Below, piece after piece: positions 57,969 through 64,000 of a stretch of DNA of 64,000 nucleotides. Under the pieces are notes generated by a model. That model had not been told where the DNA came from. It was given only the letters and a program-made list of their open reading frames with translations, and did no database searches. The stretch spans positions 1,627,128-1,691,127 of the forward strand of contig NW_022985168.1 of the NCBI RefSeq assembly GCF_010093535.1, in the 5' to 3' direction. Both the position numbers and the translations under genes were made by a program. The stretch's first letter is position 1. Each line of letters starts with the position of its first letter. The DNA comes from Lindgomyces ingoldianus (lineage: Eukaryota; Ascomycota; Dothideomycetes; Pleosporales; Lindgomycetaceae).

Positions 57969-59856
57969 ATGCCATATTCCACGCGTTCCACTCGCTTAAT
58001 ACCCAAAACACCCCTCCACCGCACCCAATGGCACCGAATACAAACAACGAGACCCCTCCGCCACTTCTCCTCTACCTCCACCTCCCCCTCCGCCTCTGAA
58101 CCTGCCTCTAAACCAGAACCCCCACGCTGGTTCACTGCCCTCCGCAGCACACTTCTATCCCGCAACTTCCCACCCCTAATTGACGACCTCTCTCCCCTCC
58201 AAAGCCAAAAGCTCGAGGCAGCGCTGACCTCATTTCTCCCCCCCGGCTGGGCAAAATCCCCCTTCGAAACTGGGAATTATTCCCACATACTTCCCCCAGG
58301 CTACCACCTCATCTACTTCAATCCTGCACTTCCGGCTGACGAACTCTTGCCTGATGGCACAGATCCGTTGCAGAGTCCGGGAGAGCCGTTTGTGCGGCGG
58401 ATGTGGGCTGGTGGCGCTGTCAGGTGGGATGAGCACGGGTGTTGGGATCCCGAGGTGGGGTTGGTTGTGGGAATGAGAGGGGGGTTGTTTGTTTGTGCGG
58501 AGAGGATTAAGGAGGCAGTGGTGAGGGGGGAGGGGGATTTGGCGAAAATCTATGTTACAGTGGAGAGGAGGGTTGGGAGGGTAGTGGAGGGGGACATGGC
58601 GGCTGCCTCAGCCTGCGCGAAAATGGTGGAAGAGGGCAGGAAGGGCGAGGAGTGGGGTGGTGCAGTGCTGGTGGAGGAGCGGAACCTGGTATTTATGAAA
58701 GATAGATCAAGGGAGGAGTTAAGGCGGATTCGGGATGGACCTGTTGTGCCGCCTAAGTATCTCCCTTGTACGCGCCGAGCCTCTTTCTATGCTACACCTA
58801 ATCCCCGTATTTAGAACGCTTGGGATATGATATGGTTTCGTTACTAACATGCCCCACCTAGCACTAACTAATCCCTCATTCTCTCATGCCCTAACGCCCA
58901 CGCCCTCTCTCCTCTTCCGCTACTCCGCCCTCACCTTCAACGCCCACGCTATCCACCTCGACCCCGAATACTGCCGCAACATAGAAGGCCACCGCAATTT
59001 ACTCGTCCATGGTCCTCTGTCCTTAACATTAATGCTTTCGTTTATATCATATCATTTGAAGCAGAAAGCAGGGGCCCAGATTGTTAAGTCGATTGAATAC
59101 AAGAATCTGGCGCCGTTGTATTGTGGTGAGCAGTTGAGGGTTTGTGGAAAGGAGAAAGAAGGGGCGGAGCATGGAAAAGGGGGGGAGTGTGTGTATGATG
59201 TCTGGATCGAAGGTCCGACAGGTGGTACGGCTGTTAAGGGTACGGTGAAGACGGCTTCGATCTCGGAATACACATCTTCCCACCCTCTGTGTCAAAATGA
59301 GAGGAGATCGGGGTTAAAAGGTAGTAATGCACGAATCTCCTCCTCGGCATCACCTGCCAGTCTAAATGGATCCAGAAAGAGCGACAAGGTCGGCAGCTTA
59401 GTCTCGTCTGCCGAGTCCAATCTGGCCGTCCCGTCCCTTCCCGAAACAGAATCAAGAGTAGATGCAGCGCCCTACCCCCTCCCCCGCCTCCGCCGTCGTT
59501 CCTACACCCACGCTCAAAGCAAGCCGCTCACCACCACCTTCTCCCCACAAACCAAGGTCCTCGCCCGCCAACTCCTTGCGCGCAGTAACCCTCACACTCA
59601 CCACATCCGTAATGCCTTTGTCGACAAAATAGTACGGAAATACCTCACTAGCCGGCACCACCACCCCCCTTTACGTCCCTCAAATCTAGATGCACAGCAG
59701 TCTAGATTCCAGGCTCGAGGCGCAAAGAAAATCGAAGTCCTGGTGCCGAGGCGGCACGTTCTTAGCGATAGGTGGAAGAAGAAGGGGAGGGTTTGGAGGA
59801 GGATGCCACGGGTTGGGGAGGTGGGGGTGGAGGCAGGGGGAAGGAGGTTTTATTAA
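57969..59856 (+). CDS. HTD2-like mitochondrial 3-hydroxyacyl-thioester dehydratase, one 94-bp intron
   Basis: Predicted dehydratase of mitochondrial type II fatty-acid synthesis (3-hydroxyacyl-ACP to trans-2-enoyl-ACP), the pathway feeding lipoate. Exon 1 is 57969-58767, intron 58768-58861 (GTACGC donor, perfect TACTAAC branch, CTAG acceptor), exon 2 58862-59856, giving 597 residues. Residues 1-40 are Arg/Ser/Thr-rich without acidic residues, as in a mitochondrial presequence. An N-terminal hotdog half contains RRMWAGGAVRW (143-153). The C-terminal MaoC-like half has NAHAIHLDPEYCRN (293-306), with the His-Asp pair, and NLLVHGPL (312-319), then WIEGPTGG near 381-388. Recognisable homology stops at about residue 397. 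The remaining 200 residues are Ser, then Arg/His rich and unusual for the family, so the true end or a further intron may lie near 59260-59300. Divergent from the synthetase gene. Confidence 0.8.
58768..58861 (+). other. Intron of the HTD2-like gene
   Basis: 94 bp with GTACGC donor, TACTAAC branch site at 58841-58847 and acceptor CACCTAG. It contains the in-frame stop that would otherwise end the protein at 58814, and removal joins the two hotdog halves in frame. Confidence 0.9.
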
Positions 59857-60799
59857 GGTGCGGAGGGGTTGGCGTTAGTGTAGATTATTGTAGACCATGT
59901 TACAGTAGAGCATAGCAGGGCATAAGGGCTAAGTGCTATGTAGGATAGCATATATATATATATGTACAAATAAGATGTAGGTCTTTCCATTTCAATACGA
60001 TGAGGTATTGTAATGACGATTGTAATGGCAATGCCGATTTTAAGTGGTTCTAATCCTCCATCATCCAGTTCGCTGGCTGGATAGCGAAAAGTCCGGAAAT
60101 ATTTCTACTACAGTTAAACGTAGTTGCGGAAGACTGGTTTTACGAGTATCTTGCCAGTTGCAGGCTTTCCGTCTATCTCAGACATGCATCGATTTCGTAC
60201 TAATTTACTAGAGTAACTCTATGCCTGCCGACTTTTGACTCCTTTCTTGGAGGTTTTCTATAGCCGCTTTTGTAGACACTTGCACCTAAAGTACTAAGTC
60301 TAACTTCTGCAATCACGTCAGCTTTTCTTGCCTAGTTCTCACACTGCCCCATGCTGTCTTGGTTTATGCTTCCTCGATTCTAAAATTCACAACAACTAAA
60401 CGAGCATAGAACTGGACCCACATCCATCTTGTTGATACATAATCAACGTTAAGAAGCAGCGCCTTAGGTAGTTCGGACTAGGCAACTTAGTCCTTTGCCT
60501 ATATGAGTATTGTAGGCGGTTGGGTATAGTTCCTTTTGGTCATTTGCACTTTAAAACTATGTAGTTACCGTGCACAGGGTATTAATTTTGCCTTATTCTC
60601 TACGATAGTTATTTTATATCTCGAATGCCGAATTTTGTTTTGTGGACAACTAGAACAGGTCCTCAAACATCATCGCAAACAGTGGGGCTACAAGAACCCT
60701 AGCTGTCATTCTGCTGTCAGTTGTGGCTGAGCCGTGCTACAGGCCCTTGCGATCTTCAATGTTTCTTATTCTATCGCGCCACTTCTATGCGCCAGGAGC
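59857..60799. other. GC-intermediate spacer
   Basis: Holds a short TA run (about 59950-59962) and probably the 3' non-coding tail of the adjacent LINE. No gene or domain seen on either strand. Confidence 0.4.
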
Positions 60800-61570
60800 C
60801 ACTCGTCTACGTTACGTATATTTAAGTACTGTGGATAGAACTGCCTGGATGTATTCTAAGAGTCCAGTCCGTAGGATTCTCTTAGCTACTTATACTGCCA
60901 TTAACGGGCTACAGAGGATGCGTTTAATATCAACGCATAGACATTTGTCTGTCTACATCTGGTGTTGCTTGCTAGTCTATCGTCTACATTCGTGGAGGAC
61001 GTGACGCACTGTCTCGCGCCCACGGCCACACTAACATTCGTTTGTGTCAGCCTTGTTAATAGCGTGGAGGTAGGCATGCAGACTGATCTTGCCTGGGCGC
61101 ATCTGTGTGATGACTGGGGTAGTCGCTCTGTGCATGCTGACATGGGTGGTAAATGTCACTTTTCCTGGCCCCACACTGAGTCTAAAAAGCTCTCGCCGTG
61201 TTTAGCCTTCTTCCAGGCCAGCTTCCATTCGTGTCTCATCCTCTGACGGATGACAGGTTTTGTGGTTGCTGTCAAGATTTGGAGCAACTCTCGGCGGGTT
61301 GCGGTTCTAGCATTGTTAGCGTTGTTCACAGATTAATGCTGTGACCAGCAGCTTCTTTGACTGCCTAATCAGCCGCTTTGTTGCCTGGCACTCCTATATA
61401 CGCCAGGATGTACTGGAGCTAAACCTCCTACCCTTGGTCTTGGAGCTTGTCGAGTGCTCGTATAGCTTCAACTAAGATATATTGTCCCGAGGGGCTCTTG
61501 GGGTCTGCCATTGCTTGAATGACGGCTTGATTGTCTGCAAAGACGGCGCACTTGCTAGGGGTGTTTGTAG
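60800..61570 (-). mobile_element. 5'-truncated Tad1-like LINE (RNase H and C-terminal domain)
   Basis: Minus-strand remnant of a non-LTR retrotransposon. It begins abruptly inside RNase H with FADNQAVIQA (61522-61548) and has SGQYI and the GVPGNKAAD motif (about 61360-61402). The fungal Tad1-type C terminus follows: [16 protein letters not shown] (about 61060-61115), C-x-CGRGRETVRHVLHEC (about 60988-61045), in which one Cys codon position has become a stop, and RILRTGLLEYI (about 60850-60880). A few stops and frame shifts disable it, but it is far less RIP-mutated than the LTR elements. The many short frames called here (60536-61246) are shadows. Confidence 0.85.
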
Positions 61571-61966
61571 ATGCATGTTTGTCGAGCGTGCGAACTTGGC
61601 GCGGAAGGTCGGGTTCGAGCGGATGTCTTTTGCAAGTGTGATGCTGAACTAGTGGAGCAGTTTTTGAAAGACGAAGGGTTGAGCCTGGAGAGAAGTGGCT
61701 TGCTGTGTGCGGAAGAGGGTCCCATGGGAGACATATTGCGGGTTGGAGATTTTAGAGGAGGTTAGGGAGTAGAGGCCGGGTGAGGTTGGTTGAGCGGAGA
61801 TTGATTTCCTAGAGTTTAAGAAGTCGTAGCGGCAAGGTCAGGATTTGAAGTAGGGTGTTACTGTGGGAGTACGGTTGACGAGTGATTCTCGAGTTCCTCA
61901 GGAACGAATCGAACGATAACAGACGAGGCAACAATAGCAGTATTCTATCACGATAAATTAATATTA
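61571..61966. other. GC-normal spacer without a recognised gene
   Basis: A plus-strand frame of 64 codons (61571-61765) has no recognisable motif. Otherwise featureless up to the transposon end at 61967. Confidence 0.4.
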
Positions 61967-62111
61967 ACGTACCTCACAGGTGTGCCAGCTACTCTGCTAA
62001 GACCTTACTAAAACTATTCTAACATTATAATACTTTAACAACAACACTAATTAGGACTTTTAAAAGAAGCTAGCGTACAGCTTACACTTTAGGCTATTAA
62101 ATAAAATGTAA
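61967..62111 (+). mobile_element. Fot1-like fragment, copy 5 (end only)
   Basis: Begins ACGTACCTCACAGG after TA (61965-61966) and follows the first 140 bp of the family (ACAACAACACTAAT, then CTTACACTTTAGGCT). It is cut by copy 4, which inserted into it. Confidence 0.6.
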
Positions 62112-62113
62112 TA

Positions 62114-62873
62114 ACGTACTCTACAGGCAAGTTGCTTGCACACCTAAGTTGCTTACTTTTACTAAAACTTTACTAAACTACTCTTTCTACACTAATGCAT
62201 TCTTAACAACACTACTTAGACATGCTAAAAAAATATTAAATATAGCTTATACTTTAGGCTTTTAAAAAAAATAAACACTTTTAAAGTATAGCTATGTATA
62301 AAGTTTTTTAAAAAATAATAAATAACTAATACACTAAATAACTCTTATAAGCTAATTTTATAGCTAACTTATAAAAGCTAAGTAATAATAAAAAGTAAGT
62401 AATTACTAAGTATATACTTAAGCTATATGTATAAGACTTTTCCTTTTATCTAGTAGCTATAGCTAATATAGCTAATTCTTTACACACTAAGTATAATCTA
62501 GGCTATATTAGCATAAACTAGCTTAGTATGTTTATAAAGTGTTATTTAAAGCTTAAAGTAAAGTTTAAAAATAATTATAACTATAAAAAAGCTTTTTATA
62601 AAAATTTTAAAGTAATTTAAAGCTAAGTATACTATTTAAAATACTAATATATATAACTTTAATAAAACAAGCTTTATAATAGGCTAAATATCTACTAACT
62701 ATACTTATATTTAAAACTTTACTTTAAGCTTTAAATAACACTTTATAAATATACTAAACTAGTTTATACTAACATAGCCTAAATTATACTTAGTGTGTAA
62801 AATATTAGCTATATTAGCTATAGCTACTAGCTAAAAGGAAAAGTCTTATACATATAGCTTAAGTATATACTTA
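62114..62873 (+). mobile_element. Fot1-like fragment, copy 4, plus orientation
   Basis: Begins ACGTACTCTACAGGCAAG after TA (62112-62113) and carries the transposase 5' third, including the CENP-B region (about 62380-62470). Some segments are repeated out of order near 62690-62860. It is interrupted at 62874 by a Copia LTR. Saturated with RIP. Confidence 0.75.
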
Positions 62874-64000
62874 TGTTAGATATGCGCACCTACTGTCAAG
62901 ACAGGAGGAACGTTTGACGAAAGCTGCTACATAGTACGAGCAATAAGCTTGAACAGTATGTTGCAGCAAATTGCAGCATTTTGCAGCATGTTGCAAGCTG
63001 GTCGCGCATAGGGCTAGTGCGTAAGGGACTTAGATTAGCAGAATAAAAAGCTAAGCAACACAAGTAAAGCAGAAAAAAAGATTAATAAATTAACATAATT
63101 AATATAATTAATTAATTATTTTATATATTATATCTAAACCTATTATTTATCTTAGAAAGCCTAGAAACAGTGCTTTAATCTAATAATTAAAAGTCTTAGT
63201 GCCTCCATTAATACAAAATAGCCACCTAGCCTCCTTAAGACGCGACAGTTGTCCTTTAAGACCACACTGACTACAGAGCCTGGATGATGCAGCTGCAATT
63301 AAGATGTGTAGCGCACAGCATCTAGCTGCAAGTAGATCCTAAGTTAACTATCTAAATAATCTCTAAACTAAGAGCTTTAGAGATGCTACTAATAGCTAAG
63401 TTTTTACTAGCCTCTAATATTAAAACGCCTACGCACTTAAATAAGCTATTAATAAGTAGTGTTAAAGCTTTTAAAGAAGCTATTAAATACTATAAAATTA
63501 AAGCTAATAAGTATAAGAGTAATAAACATAATTATAAAAAAAAGTAATTAAGCTTTTAATAGATTATTATCTTTATCTAGTTAATAGTTAGCCTGCATCT
63601 ACAGTGTACATGCTGTTCCCTAGATTAACTACTTAGATAGTAAATTACAAACCTTAAAGCTATAGTAGGCGTTAACAACTAATTTAAATAAGAATGTGTG
63701 TGTAACTAATATAATGCATTTCTAAAGCTGCTAAGAAACGCAAGCATATAGAACCTATAGCTAGCAGAGTATAACTACGCTGCTATAGAAGCAGAGACAT
63801 AAAATGTTCTAAAAACAACGCAGTTTAATGCTGTAGTAAAGGACTTTTTAACTACTATAAATAAAGTTGCCTCTTATTAGTCTATAACTTTTTAAGAAAG
63901 TAAATAGTTTACACTAAACATAAATTAAAAAAAAATAATAAAGCGCTTTTAAAAATATATAATGTTAAATTATTTAATATATATAAAAAAGCATAAAGCT
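62874..64000 (+). mobile_element. Second copy of the Ty1/Copia element, 5' part, runs off the window
   Basis: LTR at 62874-63185 (312 bp) matching the reverse complement of 26550-26860, including three TTGCAGCA-type units. It continues into the leader and gag region, matching the reverse complement of 25700-26545. The element therefore reads on the plus strand and extends beyond 64000. The leader (63215-63340) keeps its GC, while the gag part is RIP-mutated. Confidence 0.88.

Noticed and set aside
59452..59664. Minus-strand frame opposite the HTD2-like tail
   Set aside because: GC-rich antisense frame with no recognisable motif; kept only as a reason to doubt the long tail.

Overview
The window reads as a chromosomal segment of a filamentous ascomycete (Pezizomycotina), species not resolved. 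The reasons are two genes with short introns (50 and 94 bp, GT..AG, one with a perfect TACTAAC branch site), chromodomain Ty3/gypsy and Copia retrotransposons, Fot1/pogo-type DNA transposons, a Tad1-like LINE tail, and very strong repeat-induced point mutation (RIP). In the AT-rich blocks CpA/TpG has been turned into TpA, while CpG-containing words survive. Coding domains can still be read through but are full of TAG and TAA.

Only three protein genes look alive, each in an island of normal base composition: an aminoglycoside-phosphotransferase-fold protein (27245-28585, +), cytosolic-type histidyl-tRNA synthetase (52030-53498, -, one intron), and a mitochondrial HTD2-like 3-hydroxyacyl-thioester dehydratase (57969-59856, +, one intron). 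The last two are divergent neighbours pushed apart by transposon insertions. A Gcn4/CpcA-type TGACTCA site remains 120 bp upstream of the synthetase start.

Layout. 1-16376: a chromoviral gypsy element (3' LTR 15580-16171) inserted in an older LTR and itself broken by a second gypsy (176-6754), a Fot1-like element (6998-8863) and another pogo-like element (10394-12243). 16377-21463: degraded AT-rich DNA, a MITE, an odd fold-back LTR structure around an 840-N gap, and a solo LTR splitting a 152-bp tandem repeat. 21464-26860: a complete Copia element on the minus strand. 26979-28585: half a MITE, then the phosphotransferase gene. 28732-34445: a Copia-derived family inserted into an inverted copy of itself. 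34446-45060: a four-level nest (gypsy containing Fot1-like containing pogo-like containing gypsy). 45315-51504: an LTR split by a complete gypsy and a 222-bp solo LTR. 51584-53498: Fot1-like fragment and the synthetase. 53665-57353: an 87-bp-inverted-repeat element containing a pogo element, which contains a solo LTR. 57381-59856: minisatellite and HTD2-like gene. 60800-61570: 5'-truncated LINE. 61967-64000: Fot1-like fragments and the start of a second Copia copy.

Most insertions can be closed exactly: 5-bp duplications flank nine LTR insertions and TA dinucleotides flank five pogo-type elements. This gives a readable relative chronology of invasion. I found no novel operon-like or defence system. 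The most unusual structures are the fold-back LTR with matching target duplication, the gag-to-RNase H deletion derivative of the Copia family with its repeat-rich leader, and pogo-type transposases ending in an intact CCHC knuckle.
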